In this document: one piece after another, positions 1 through 10,765 of the stretch | How the letters are laid out: each line of letters opens with the position of its first letter | Numbering within the stretch: position 1 is the stretch's first letter | Assembly (NCBI RefSeq): GCF_033115175.1 | Contig: NC_084827.1 | Coordinates: 121,117,701 to 121,181,700 of the forward strand | Reading direction: 5' to 3' | Length of the DNA: 64,000 nucleotides | DNA from: Lepus europaeus | Lineage: Eukaryota; Chordata; Mammalia; Lagomorpha; Leporidae | Position numbers and translations under genes: made by a program | Notes under the pieces: generated by a model | Databases searched by the model: none | Seen by the model: only the letters and a program-made list of their open reading frames with translations | Told to the model about the DNA's origin: nothing

Positions 1-30
1 TGTGTTTTTATAACTGGATTATTTTCTCCT

Positions 31-521
31 TGCTCTGAATGAGAAGTAATATCCTTTACAGATCTAAGCCCCACTCCTTCATCCATTATGGCTGATCCAA
101 GGAGTGGAATTGCTGGTCATATGCTAATTCGATTTTCAATTCTACATTCTCATCAAATAAACCCAAGGGTTCCATTTCTCAATAATTGCTATTTTACATG
201 TTTTACAGTAGCTATGTTGTTGGGTCTATGGTGATAATTTAAATTTCTTCTCTCTTGCTCTCTCCATATCTTGAATTTTATTCTCCTGTAATTTTCAGTT
301 TTGTGATTTTTTGATCTGATATTCACATAATACTGGAACCATATCTAGAGAATGCAAACGCATAGCTCAGCAACCAAACAGAAAAAGGAAGTGCTTCCTC
401 TTAGCCCCAAATTGGAAAATTTGGGGCAAGATTATATCATACATGCACTCCTTGGATCAGTCATAATGGATGAGGGAGTGGGGCTTAGATCCATAAAGGA
501 TGTTACTTCCCATTCAGAGCA
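31..521. repeat. 76-bp imperfect inverted repeat (fold-back)
   Basis: Arm 31-106 is the reverse complement of arm 446-521 with about six mismatches over 76 bp, separated by a 339-bp spacer. A weaker match continues about 10 bp outward on each side. The left arm and the sequence after it (about 75-150) resemble the antisense 3' part of an old L1, so the structure may be an L1 fragment with a locally inverted duplicate. No protein is supported in the spacer; the small frame across 352-561 overlaps the right arm and looks like chance. Confidence 0.85.
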
Positions 522-879
522 AGCAGAAAATGGACTTTGCCCTGAAAGAAGGATGGGATGAATAAGATAAATATGGTCATCTGGAGAATCGCTCTGAACT
601 GGGCAGTCAACACAATGCGTGCCTAGTACATGGAGAAGCCTTTATGGTAGGTGTGTCTTCCACATTTTTGAAATCTTGGTAGCTAGAGTTAGAATTCTTC
701 ATTTCCTCACAGTCTTCTATTTCTCTTCTTTTCCACAAGAGACGTGAAGGAGAGGCAGACTACTCTGATGAATGATTTCCTTCACTCCAAATTGCCCATC
801 TTCATTCAGCCCCATTGTCTGAAGACGAGGCCTAGTGTTTGGTAGGAAGTGCACTCTATTTAAAGAGATTTTTTTTAAA
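522..879. other. Non-coding stretch, no feature seen
   Basis: AT-rich sequence between the fold-back repeat and the first SINE. I see no gene, RNA or recognisable repeat. Confidence 0.5.
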
Positions 880-893
880 AACTAGAAATTGTG

Positions 894-1232
894 GGGGCCG
901 GTGCCGTGGCTCACTTGGTTAATTGTCCGCCTGCAGCGCTGGCATTCCATATGGGCACTGGGTTCTAGTCCCAGTTGCTCCTCTTCCAGTCCAGCTCTCT
1001 GCTGTGGCCCGGGAGGGCAGTGGAGGATGGCCCAAGTGCTTGGGCCCCTGCACCCGCTTGGGAGACCAGGAAGAAGCACCTGGCTCCTGACTTCGGCTCG
1101 GTACAGCGCCGGCTGTGGCGGCCATTTGGGGAGTGAACCAATGGAAGGACGACCTTTCTCTCTGTCTCTCTCTCTCTCTCACTGTCTATAACTCTACCTG
1201 ACCAAAAAAAAAAAAAAAAAAAAAAAAAAAGC
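894..1232 (+). mobile_element. CSINE (lagomorph C repeat), full length
   Basis: It has the tRNA-like head, the conserved body (CCAGCTCTCTGCTGTGGCC, GGGGAGTGAACCA), a (TC)n stretch and a long poly(A). A perfect 14-bp TSD (AACTAGAAATTGTG) lies at 880-893 and 1233-1246. The family is a tRNA-derived Pol III SINE mobilised by L1. This copy belongs to the poly(A)-tailed subgroup and its intact tail suggests youth. Confidence 0.96.
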
Positions 1233-1280
1233 AACTAGAAATTGTGTACTCACCTGTAGCACTTTGAAATGCGTATGTTG

Positions 1281-1602
1281 GCCGGTGCCACTGCTCACTT
1301 GGCTAATCCTCCACCTGCGGTGCCGGCACTCCGGGTTCTAGTCCCGGTTGGGGCTCCGGTTCTGTTCCGGTTGCCCCTCTTCCAGTCCAGCTCTCTGCTG
1401 TGGTCCGGGAAGGCAGTGGAGGATGGCCCAGGTCCTTGGGCCCTGCACCCGCATGGAGACCAGGAGGAAGCACCTGGCTGCTGGCTTCGGATCGGCACAC
1501 ACCGGCCGTAGCGGCCATTTGGGGAGTGAACCAACGGAAGGAAGACCTTTCTCTCTGTCTCTCTCTCTCTCACGTCTAACTCTGCCTGTCAAGAAAAAAA
1601 AA
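1281..1602 (+). mobile_element. CSINE, full length
   Basis: Second + strand copy only about 50 bp after the previous one, with GC-rich head and short poly(A). Flanks ATGCGTATGTT (1269-1279) and ATGTATATGTT (about 1602-1612) are a plausible slightly diverged TSD. Confidence 0.93.
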
Positions 1603-1612
1603 TGTATATGTT

Positions 1613-2044
1613 TATACACTTGTTCATGTAGTTTTTAATTCTAGCTTCCCTGAAAAGGCCAAGTATTACCTACCATCTGTGAATAGAAGAGTGTATTTTC
1701 TGATGAAAAGCTTTTTATAAGTAAAAAATAAGATGGTATCATGATTTTAGAACTCCATAGTAGGAAATGAAAATATATGGCCTATTACTAAATGAAATGG
1801 ATGTTGATCTATTGCTGTTGCCATTTTAAAGTTATATTTAAATATTATCCATCAATATATTTTACTTCCTAAAGAAAGAATGAACCCAAATTTAATTTTA
1901 TGACCAGGAAATTTCCACTGTCTTATTCACCAGTGATATAATTTTTAAAATAATTTGAGGCTAACTTTTTTTGGGATCAAAAATACACATCTTTAAACTT
2001 CTTCCTTGTGAAATACATAAGATTATTTAATGCCTTCTGCTGAG
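1613..2044. other. AT-rich non-coding DNA
   Basis: No gene or clear repeat seen; stop codons are frequent in all frames. Confidence 0.5.
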
Positions 2045-2058
2045 ACCCTAGATTGTCT

Positions 2059-2403
2059 TTTTTTTTTTTTAAAGATTTATTTATTTATTTGAAAGACAGA
2101 GTTACACAGAGAGAAAAGGAGAGGCAGAGAGAGAGAGAGAGGTCTTCCATCCCCTGGTTCACTCCCCACTTGGCCGCCATAGCCGGCGCTGAGCCTAGCC
2201 AAAGCCAGGAGTCAAGGAGCCAAGGAGCCAGGAGCTTCTTCCAGGTCTCCCACACAGTGCAGAGACCCAAGGAGTTGGACCATTCCAGGCCATAGTAGAG
2301 AGCTGGATCAGAAGTGGAGCAGCCAGGACTCAAACCAGTGCCCATATGGGAAGCTGGCACTGCAGGCAGCATTTACCCACTAAGCCACAGCACCAGCTCC
2401 AAA
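2059..2403 (-). mobile_element. CSINE, antisense
   Basis: Poly(T) plus the TTTATTTATTTATTTGAAAG tail is at the left and the tRNA-like head at the right. The TSD ACCCTAGATT occurs at 2045-2054 and 2404-2413. This is the (AAATA)n-tailed subgroup. Confidence 0.95.
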
Positions 2404-2413
2404 ACCCTAGATT

Positions 2414-3560
2414 TTCAAAGTCATGAAGTGATCATAGTGATTCATTTAAATTAATACATGAAAGAAGAGGTATAGCAAAGAACCTCAGGACATGTGCATG
2501 ATGGAACAGGAGAATAAGCTGAGTTGCATGATTGTGCCCATTCTGCTCCAGATCATTTGGATTGCAGTTTTTTTCTTAAGAATTGTACTTTCTCTACATA
2601 TTAGGCCAAATTAGCATGAGGTTTTAGATGAGCAATATATTTGACTGTAGGATAACATAACAATATAATTCTCTCAGATGAAGGAAAAATGGCTACTTTA
2701 GCATGAGAGACTATCTGTAAAATAATTAATATTTATTATTATTTAATTATAAATGTATTATAAATGATCATTGAGTTAGTACATTTCATAACAGTTGTAT
2801 TCTTTATTTAAGATACCATATTAGTCACAGATCATAACTCTGATGAAACAGGGTTGAAATGGCTGAAATAATATGTAAAAGAAGAGTTGATTAGTGATAG
2901 GGTAAGCTTTGATCACTTTTTGTTGAAAATATGCTCATTATATTTGTCATGTATACGTCTGTATTTCATGATCTTGTGCTACTGAAATAAAATATTTCAG
3001 CAGCAGCTACAACAAAGCAAGTCATGAAAATGAAAGCTGTTGAGAAATGATTGATTTGCATTTTTTTCATTTTGGAACTCTCAGTCCCTCAGAGGACTGT
3101 GACTTTTGCATTTTATTCATCTCTGTGAGAACCTAATGCATGACCTGGGTTATGAAGACCACTAGTGAGTGTGTGGAATTCTAGAAAAAGAAAGGACAAA
3201 AAGGAAGGAAAACAATAGGGAGAAAGGTGAGGAAGGAAGGAATGGAGGGAGAGAGCCTGGACATTTCTTATTTTCCACTGTCATTGAGAGTCACGCAGCA
3301 CTGAAGAGAGAAGCCCCTAAGCCCTAACAGTGGGGGAAGGGAAACCTAGAGGGCCAGTATGCCAGAAAGCACCAGAAGTGTGCTCCTGGGGCTTTCTATG
3401 CGCTGAGCCTCTGTACTATACAACAGCAAGCAAAGACAGGGCACCATGAGCTCTCTGAAATCTGTCCACAACTTCATCTTTCTGCAGAATGCCTCCTCTA
3501 GAGATTAAATTCCCCCTGAATCTCAAAGCCAGAAGATAAGAGGACGGAGGGTACTATCCT
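2414..3560. other. Non-repeat intergenic stretch
   Basis: No gene seen. It contains a short hairpin at 2978-3004 (11 of 12 bp paired around AAA), an AT-rich block near 2710-2770 and a purine-rich GGAA/GAGA tract at about 3183-3258. The block 2880-3170 is free of repeats I recognise. Confidence 0.45.
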
Positions 3561-4070
3561 TAACTCCTCCTTCACCCCCAGAACTCATCATTCACTATTT
3601 TCATTTTACTTTATTTTCTATCACTGTAAGAACATTTAAGATGAGACCCACTCTCTTTATGTTTAGAGCACAGTACGGTCCTGTTTACTCCAGGCACAAC
3701 AGTGGGTCTATAGGACCTGCTCATCTTGCATGACGAGAACTTCATATTCGATAAAGAGCAAAGGCCTCCTTCCTCCTTCCCCAGACCCTGGAGAATGCCA
3801 TTTCACTCTCTGCTGCTTTGATCTGACTATTTTAGATCCCTCATACACACGAATTCTTGTAGTATTTGTCCTTCTGTGCCTGCCTTATTTCACATGCCAT
3901 AATGTCCTATAGGTTCATCCATGTAGTCACATATGACAGAATTTCATTCCTTTTAAAGGCTAAATGATAGACAATTTTTGTATATGCCATTTTTCATTAT
4001 CCATTCACTTCTCAATGGGCAGTTATGATATCTTTATCTAATAAGTCTCTATTGAATTTGTTCTCCAAAT
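3560..4070 (-). mobile_element. Old L1 (L1M-type) fragment, antisense
   Basis: The order of phrases (CATGCCATAATGTCCTATAGG, then TTCATCCATGTAGTCACATA, then TATCCATTCACTTCTCAATGG) is that of the antisense 3' region of ancient mammalian L1. It is heavily diverged with no intact frame. The left edge is uncertain. Confidence 0.6.
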
Positions 4071-4189
4071 ACCTATCAAACCTATCTTTCCTTTTGACTT
4101 TAATCTTTCCTCTTTGATATTAAAACAGCACGTTTCCTGAGAACCTGACTGAATCTCCAAATTAAAAAATATTCCTCAAATATACAGAG

Positions 4190-4545
4190 TACCCCATAAA
4201 GTACATCTTGGTTCATTCGGACTACTAAAACAAAATACTAAGATGCTAGGTAGCTAATACAAAGAAGACATTGATTTCTCCAAGTCCAAGAGGAAGGCAG
4301 TCAGAAGTCTGGCTTTCTGGGTCCCAGATGCTGCCTTCCCGCTGTGTGCTCACATGGTGGAAGGGGCAGGCAGTCTCTTTCAGGCCTCTTCTACCCTGAC
4401 CTTAGCCCCAATCTTGAGTGCTCTACCCCATGACCTAACTATGTCTCAGATAGCCCATGACATCACCAAACATCACATGAGATATTAGCATTTCAGCACA
4501 GGAATTTGGGGTGGAGGGGACACAAACATTCAGACCACAGCAAAG
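4190..4545 (-). mobile_element. MaLR/MLT1-type LTR, antisense
   Basis: It ends in GGACACAAACATTCAGACCACAGCA, close to the complement of the MLT1/MST LTR start. Internally CTCACATGGTGGAAGGGGCAGG fits the antisense LTR body. It is a solo LTR with no internal region beside it. Confidence 0.7.
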
Positions 4546-5006
4546 TGTAGCTGAAAGATTGACATGCCTCTATCAGACTCTCAGTGATAAATAAAGGATT
4601 AAGGCTCATTCATAACCTCTTAGCATTAAAGATAATACTCAAGTAAATTGCATTCTACATTCTGTTACATCATTATTATAAAAGCACTAATTGTATACCT
4701 GCATCTGCGTATGAAAAAGGAAGCATTATTCTTGCTAAGATATATAAAATGCCTTATGGTTAGTTGCCTGATTCATATTAGACCTATACAAATAGCAGAG
4801 GTAAAAATAGATTCTCAACACACTGTGTTGTTAAGGATTAAGAAAACACACATCCTCATCCTTTGTAAGTATAAACTGGTAGCATTTGGGAAGACAATTT
4901 GGCAACACATCAAAATTTTAAAAGTATACTCCCCATGTGCTTTTAGCACTTTCACTTCTGGGAATTTATTCTGTTGTTACACTTCATGTTTGTGAAATAA
5001 AATATG

Positions 5007-5688
5007 GGGGCTGGCATTGTGGGAAAGTGAGTAAAGATACTGCCTGCGGCGTTGGCATCCCATATGGCACTGGTTCAAATTCAGGCTACTCCATATCCAA
5101 TCCAGCTAATGCACCTGGGAAAGCAGAGGGGATGGCCCAAGAGCTTGGGCCCCTGCACCGACGTGGGAGACCCAGAAGAAGCTCCTGGCTCCTGGCTTCA
5201 GCCTGGTCTAGCCCTGGACTGTAGCCATTTGGGGAGTGAACCAGCAGATGAAAGATATCTCTCTGTTGGGACTGGCACTGTGATGCAGTAGGCTAAAGTC
5301 CTGGCCTGCAGTGCCAGCATCCCAAATGGGCACCAATTTGAGTCCTGGCTGCTCCACTTCCAATCCAGCTGCCTGCTAATGGCCTGGGAAAGCAGCAGAG
5401 AATGACCCAAGTCCTTGGGCCACTGTACCCATGTTGGAGACCCGGAAGAAGTTCCTGGCTCCTGGCTTCAAATTGGCTCAGCTCAGGCCATTGCAGCCAT
5501 TTGATGAGTAAACCAGAGGATAGAAGTTCTCTCTTTCTCTCTGTCTCTACATCTCTCTGTAGCTCTGCCTTTCAAATAAATAAAATAAATATTAAAAAAA
5601 GATACCTCTCTCTCCTCTTTCTCTCCCTCTCTCTGTTTCTCCTTCTTTCTCTGTAACTCTGCCTTCCAAATAAATATTTTTAAAAAAG
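5007..5688 (+). mobile_element. CSINE split by a second CSINE
   Basis: Head and body occupy 5007-5264; the CT-rich 3' part and A-rich tail resume at 5601-5688 after the inner SINE. Outer flanks GAAATAAAATAT (before 5006) and GAAATGAAGTAT (5689-5700) form an imperfect TSD. Confidence 0.9.
5265..5600 (+). mobile_element. CSINE nested inside another CSINE
   Basis: It is a complete copy with its own (AAATA)n/poly(A) tail. The target duplication GATATCTCTCT / GATACCTCTCT (5254-5264, 5601-5611) lies within the CT tract of the host SINE, so it is the younger of the two. Confidence 0.92.
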
Positions 5689-5767
5689 AAATGAAGTATG
5701 TATTAGAATTCATGATATATTAGCCCAAAATTGTAAACAAACTAAGTTGCCATTGCTAGAGAACTAT

Positions 5768-6178
5768 GATGATTAATTCTATATGTCAACTTGGTGTGGC
5801 CACAGTGCCCAGATATTTGGCCATACATTATTCTGGATATTTCTGTGAGGGTGTTTCTGGATGAGATTTTACACTTAAGTCAGGAGAATCTTGGTAAAGC
5901 AGATTATCCTACTTACCATGTGCAGGCCTCACCCAGTGGTTTGAAGATTTGGACAGAGTGAAGACTGACCTCCCCCAAACAAGAAAGACTGCTGCCAGAA
6001 GATGGCCTTCAGACTTGAACTGTAACACTGGGTCTTCCCCCGCGTCGCCAGCCTTGCCCGAGCCCCCTGCAACTTTGGGACTGGCTAGCCTCCATAACTG
6101 CATGGCCAATTCCTTAAAGTAAATCTTTTTCTATGTTCATACACACCGCATATTGGAACCCTAAAGCTAGAGCTGATT
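5768..6178 (+). mobile_element. LTR-like mid-repetitive element
   Basis: It begins ATGATTAATTCTATATGTCAACTTGG and ends after CCTCCATAACTGCATGGCCAATTCC with an AATAAA-like AGTAAAT. This is a widespread mammalian repeat whose exact family name I am unsure of. Related copies lie at 34248-34735 (+) and 53395-53785 (-). Confidence 0.6.
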
Positions 6179-6817
6179 AATTAAATGATGATGCAACCAT
6201 TCAATGAAATACTATTCAAGCACTAAAAAGGAATACAGTATTTCAATGGACATCACTAGGGAATACTCTCCTGGAGGTGTTACTCAATTAAAAATCGCAG
6301 CATAGAATGTGTGTACACTGGAAGTACTGTTTATAAAATTTGTACCTGTATGTTAACTTATTTTCATATTGAGCATCTCTGGGAAGACAAAAGGCACAGG
6401 TAACATTTTTTCATCCAGAGAGGAATAGCTGGATGTCTAGTGGCAGAAAAGAGAGAGAACTTTTTCACTCCATATCCTTTTTTAACTTTTGGATATTGTA
6501 AAGTGTTTGCATCAACTATTCAAAAATAATTAGTTTAAGGTATTATATTCTTATTTTAGTTTCAACCAAATCTATTTTTTATCATCTGTGCTTTGGGTTG
6601 CAGCTTTTGAGAGGGCTGAGTGAGAGAAAAAAGAATTTTAGATCATTTTTAAAATAAGATTGTGTTTAACTTGAATCTGAATCCTGTTATTATTTGTCAT
6701 GGCATTTAAAATTTTTCATATGATTTTGAAATAGTATTACATTCTCTCAATTTATCTAATTGGCATATGCACTAGCAAAAATATAACTATACAAGTATAA
6801 TACAAATGCATGTTTTC

Positions 6818-7157
6818 GGAGCCAGTGCTATGGTACAGCAGGTTAAAGCCCTGGCCTGAAGCGCCGGCATCCCTTATGGCTGCCAGTTTGAGGCCCGGCT
6901 GCTCCACTTCCGATCCAGCTCTCTGCTGTGGCCTGGGAAAGCAGTGGAGGATGGCCTAAGTCCTTGGGCCCCTGCACCTGTGTTGGAGACCCAGAAGAAG
7001 CTCCTGGCTCCTGGCTTCAGATCAGTGCAGCTCCAGCTGTTGCGGCCATCTGGGGAGTGAACCATCTGATGGAAGACCTCTCTTTCTCTGTCTCTCTGTC
7101 TCTCTTCTCTCTATGTAACTCTGGTTTTCAAATAAATAAATAAATAAATTTTTTAAA
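6818..7157 (+). mobile_element. CSINE with exact TSD
   Basis: It is flanked by a perfect 14-bp TSD AAATGCATGTTTTC at 6804-6817 and 7158-7171, with tail (AAATA)n. Confidence 0.96.
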
Positions 7158-7171
7158 AAATGCATGTTTTC

Positions 7172-8333
7172 TATAAATGTTATATTTGTAATTTAAAATT
7201 TGAAGAATTAAAATGCAAACAATAGTAACATTTCATATTTTCATAAACTTAGTAGGTGTATTTCATTTTGCTTAATTATAACTATAAATGCAAGTCTTCT
7301 TTTAACACTTTTATCTTCAAAATTTTTCAGATTTGCATCCCAAATCCTGTCAGACTTTCTGGAGACAAGCATCAGAGTAAAATCAAAATATTCTACCACG
7401 ATCTTCCCACACACAAATGATACCTGTCATCTCTGCACTGCTGTATTACTTCAGTTTAGTCAAGTTGGCTGTGGATCCTAAGTTCTGTTTTCTTTCTAAC
7501 TTAAGCAGGTATTGACTTTTAATCTAGGGAAGAACATTCGATTTTGAGGAAGAAACTCTCAGATACCCAAAGTAACTTGTAAGAACTGATGCTCCAAAGT
7601 ATCCTTCTAAAGGCAGTTGTGAAATTTTTATATTTGAAAGTTATAAAAACACAGCCAATGCCACATAATTATCACTATTATGAAAATCATCTGAGATAAA
7701 TAAAAAACAAGAGCTTGTTTGGTTAGGTTTGTTTATTTTTTAAAAAAATGTTACTTTAAACTATTCAAGGAGAATGAGAGTAATTGAAACATATGAGTAC
7801 TCTGCTAATGAAAAAGGCACTTTGGGGTCCAGTAATACACAATAAACCATATGACACAGAGAAGAGTTGCCTCACCCCCAGATTCCAGCATAGAGATAGT
7901 CAGCGTTCTTTATGTCACAGGGTGTATCACTCGCGCTTTACCACACACATGCCCAGTTGGATTAATGTTCTCTTCTTGGGCAGCTCATCTGGACAATTGT
8001 ATGTGCCAAAGGAAAAGATAAACAGCAGGGGAGAGAAGGCAGCAAGATGGGGCAGGTAACACAGCACGTCACGATTTAGCAGAATATGAGGCACCATTTC
8101 TTCATCTTAAATATTATTAGAGGGGGAAAAACTCAGCTTTTTTACTACCCTTGCTGGCATCTCTTCAAACACCTTTACCTAGCCACCATTACACTACTTG
8201 TTATTGTCACATTTTCTGAGAGACTAGCAGCAGCTCCGAATGTTACGAATTAAAATCTCTAATCCTTCGTTGGGTAAATGGACCTTTATTTGCTGTCCAT
8301 TTGGCATCCATTTCTCCTTTTCCCTTTGAACAG
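7172..8333. other. AT-rich non-coding DNA
   Basis: No gene or confident repeat. The 91-residue frame at 7784-8059 resembles nothing I know and I do not call it a gene. Confidence 0.5.
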
Positions 8334-8382
8334 CTCTTAGATTTTTCTTTCTTTCTTTTTTTTTTTTTTTTAAGGGAAAGGG

Positions 8383-8388
8383 TTTATT
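8383..8388 (-). terminator. Retroviral poly(A) signal AATAAA
   Basis: AATAAA on the minus strand, followed about 12 bases later by the templated poly(A) tail of the inserted mRNA. The same arrangement occurs in copy 2 (42476-42481). Confidence 0.8.
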
Positions 8389-8847
8389 GGGGAATACCCA
8401 ACAGACCGTAGTGAAGGGGCGGCGAAGGAAAAAGAGAAGGAGACTGTAAGAGAGAGAGACAGAGAGGAGAGAGGAGGGAGGAGAGAGACGAGAGGAAGAG
8501 AAGCCAAGAGAGGTCAAAAGAGCAGGGAGCAGAGCCAAGAGAACACGTGTTCAGGAACAGGCCCTTTTAAAACTTTGCCTGAGGGCTGGCAGGGAAGCAG
8601 GAGCAGCGAATCCCATTAGGATGGGGGTGGAGCCTGGCTCATGTAGCTGGGCTGTGCGGCCCCCTGGCTAAAACTGCGTGCCAGTTTCCTAACATTCCCC
8701 CCTTTTATTTTTTATAAAGCAGGATTTGTATGGGGTTACATTAGTCCCAAAAGTCCAGGAGGGGTAGAGGGACGATGATCTGTCTTTAGAGCTACTTCCT
8801 GCTGACATGGGGTGACGAGGTACTCTTTGTTGGCATGGGGCGATGTC

Positions 8848-9219
8848 TCAGGCTGCTGTCTCCTGGGTGGGGAGCCGAGTATATTCCTGTAGCAGCATTT
8901 GGTTGACCGCCTGGTTGTTGAAGGCCTTCATTTGTTCCATTATAACTTGCTGTAAACACTTAGACACTGTAGTATAAAAGACAGGGTTGAGAATAGTAAC
9001 CAATGATCCTAAGAGTAGCATTAACCATTTCATAGAGGAGAGGAAATGGGGGGGTCTCTGGACCCTTGTGGGGACAGTTTGATGGATGTGGCTTAAAGCT
9101 GGTCCCAGCCAAAACTGGGAGAAAAGCCACTTAACTTTTGCAGGTAGCTGGGCTTGTTTGTAGAGAAATTCTGAACAATCATACAACATTAAGTGGGGAA
9201 GAGGACCATCAGTACACAC
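8848..9219 (-). pseudogene. Retroviral env-like C-terminal remnant, broken
   Basis: A 123-codon open segment ends about 150 bp upstream of the polypurine tract and LTR, where the retroviral env transmembrane subunit normally ends. Near residues 62-82 there is a hydrophobic leucine/valine-rich membrane-type segment, followed by a tail rich in Gln and Asn. The 5' end is cut off by the insertion boundary, so no complete protein is possible. Assignment as env rests on position and hydrophobicity; I cannot name the retroviral genus. Confidence 0.55.
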
Positions 9220-9549
9220 AGGTTGGGAGTAGAGCCATTGGTGGTAGAGTAGAGGCTATGGTTACAAAGGAATGAGGCCCAAGTGGGCTAGATACAGAGG
9301 ACACAAGTGCTAAGCTACAAATAAGTTTTCTGATTGAGAGGCAAATAGAACCTGACAGAAGGGCTCGATAATAATCAGGTGGGCTTTAAAGCCTTGTAAA
9401 TTATGAGGTCAGACTCTTAGATTTTTCTTTTGGACAATCCACTCCCTGCTGTTTGGGTGGGATTTACCTCACTCCTAAGGAAGGTGGGTGCCCAAGTGAC
9501 CTGTGCTGTGTTAAGTCCATTCCTTTAACACTCTGACTTAGGACAGTGA

Positions 9550-10113
9550 TACGAAGATACTCGAAAAAGTTTACAGAAAAATAGAATTAAAAGATAAGTT
9601 TATTTTGGTGCAAAATTGTTTTGAAATCCATGCATGTGAAGAGGATCTTCAAAAAGTTCATGGAACATACTTATTATGAAAAACCTATGCATCCATCTCC
9701 AAAAGAATGTTTGCACCAAAATAAACATCTTTTAATTCAATTTCCATGAACTTTTTTTAAAAAAAGATTTATTTATTTGAAAGTCAGAGTTACACAGAGA
9801 GAGGAGAGGCAGAGACAAAGAGAGAGGTCTTCTATCGACTGGTTCACTCCCCAATTGGCCGCAACGGCTGGAGCTGTGCCGATCCGAAGCCAGGAGCCAG
9901 GAGCTTCTTCCCGGTCTCCAACACGGGTGCAGGGGCCCAAGGATTTGGGCCATCCTCCATTGCTTTCCCAGGCTACAGCAGAGAACTGGATTGGAGGTGG
10001 AGCAGCTGGGTCTCGAACTGGCGGCCATATAGGATGCTGGCGCTTCAGGCCAGGGCGTTAACCTGTTGCGCCACAGCACCAGCCCCTCCATGAACTTTTG
10101 AAGTGCCTTTGTA
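9550..10113. mobile_element. Palindromic mariner-type MITE, split by a CSINE
   Basis: The left arm (about 9550-9626) and right arm (about 9700-9755 continued at 10100-10113) are inverted copies. They share AATTAAAAGAT, GTTTATTTTGGTGCAAA and an outer TAC(N)TTC-AAAA-GTT segment, and the element is bounded by TA-type ends. The inner part also pairs (ATCCATGCAT against ATGCATCCAT). There is no transposase frame, so it is non-autonomous. Removing the CSINE at 9756-10086 restores the right arm. Confidence 0.8.
9756..10086 (-). mobile_element. CSINE inserted in the mariner MITE
   Basis: Antisense copy with a perfect 13-bp TSD TCCATGAACTTTT at 9743-9755 and 10087-10099. The TSD is sequence of the MITE right arm. 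Confidence 0.95.
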
Positions 10114-10395
10114 TTATAATTTTACTGTGATAACTGAATTCTACTGGCAAAATTTTTCACTTATGGCCATAAGTGAGATTGCTTTGTGTGAGCTTTGCTA
10201 CAGCTATTGGGTTTTATTAAAGTGATGTAGACAGTTTCTTTCTTTTTGTACACTCCGGGATACTTTAAGTAGCACTGGAGTTGTCTATTTCCCTGTGAAA
10301 TTACCGTGAAACTTCTGGGTTCAATGCATTTTGTCAAGACAAGGGGACAGGGACACGACCTTATTTCTTCTATGGAATTGGTCCATTTGGATTTT

Positions 10396-10753
10396 TTTTT
10401 CTTTTTTTTTTTTTTTTATTTTTGACAGGCAGAGTGGACAGTGAGAGAGAGAGAGAGACAGAGAGAAAGGTCTTCCTTTGCCGTTGGTTCACCCTCTAAT
10501 GGCCGCCGCGGTAGCGCGCTGCGGCCGGCGCACCGCGCTGTTCCGATGGCAGGAGCCAGGTGCTTATCCTGGTCTCCCATGGGGTGCAGAGCCCAAGCAC
10601 TTGGGCCATCCTCCACTGCACTCCCTGGCCACAGCAGAGAGCTGGCCTGGAAGAGGGGCAACCGGGACAGGATCGGTGCCCCGACCGGGACTAGAACCCG
10701 GTGTGCCGGCGCCGCAAGGCGGAGGATTAGCCTGTTGAGCCACGGCGCCGGCC
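10396..10753 (-). mobile_element. CSINE, antisense, GC-rich young subgroup
   Basis: Poly(T), then ATTTTTGACAGGCAGAGTGG, then a CpG-rich body and head ending CGGCGCCGGCC. A perfect 16-bp TSD GGTCCATTTGGATTTT lies at 10380-10395 and 10754-10769. Retained CpGs suggest a recent insertion. Confidence 0.96.
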
Positions 10754-10765
10754 GGTCCATTTGGA

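Larger units (their letters stand above)
4620..6540 (+). mobile_element. Old L1 (L1M-type) 3' region interrupted by three later insertions
   Basis: Sense L1 3' sequence is seen at about 4840-5000 (GACAATTTGGCAACACATC, CACTTCTGGGAATTTATTCTG), 5690-5765 (GCCCAAAATTGTAAACAAAC) and 6180-6540 (CAATGAAATACTATTCAAGC). These read on in correct L1 order once the CSINE pair (5007-5688) and the LTR-like element (about 5768-6178) are removed. There is no intact frame. The start at about 4620 is approximate. Confidence 0.65.
8351..9413 (-). mobile_element. Retrotransposed 3' end of an endogenous-retrovirus mRNA (copy 1)
   Basis: On the minus strand the order is: a remnant of the last coding frame, a polypurine tract (AAAAGGGGGGAA, about 8695-8706), an LTR start TGTTAGGAAACTGG at 8694, a TTTTAAAA box near 8565-8572, AATAAA at 8388-8383, then poly(A) about 12 bases on (8351-8371). 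U5 is missing: the copy stops where the viral transcript would be polyadenylated. A perfect 17-bp duplication CTCTTAGATTTTTCTTT lies at 8334-8350 and 9414-9430. Poly(A), missing U5, 5' truncation and a long TSD indicate L1-mediated insertion of a retroviral mRNA rather than integrase-mediated proviral insertion. It is related to copy 2 at 42455-44124. Confidence 0.85.

Noticed and set aside
882..1638. Overlapping 60-100 residue frames on both strands
   Set aside because: They are translations of CSINE bodies; the same peptide texts recur at every SINE in the window.
7784..8059. 91-codon frame in non-repeat DNA
   Set aside because: No homology recognised, no promoter or splice context, and a length compatible with chance.
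8351..9413. Intact provirus or functional envelope gene
   Set aside because: Only the 3' end is present, 5'-truncated, with no second LTR and no complete frame.
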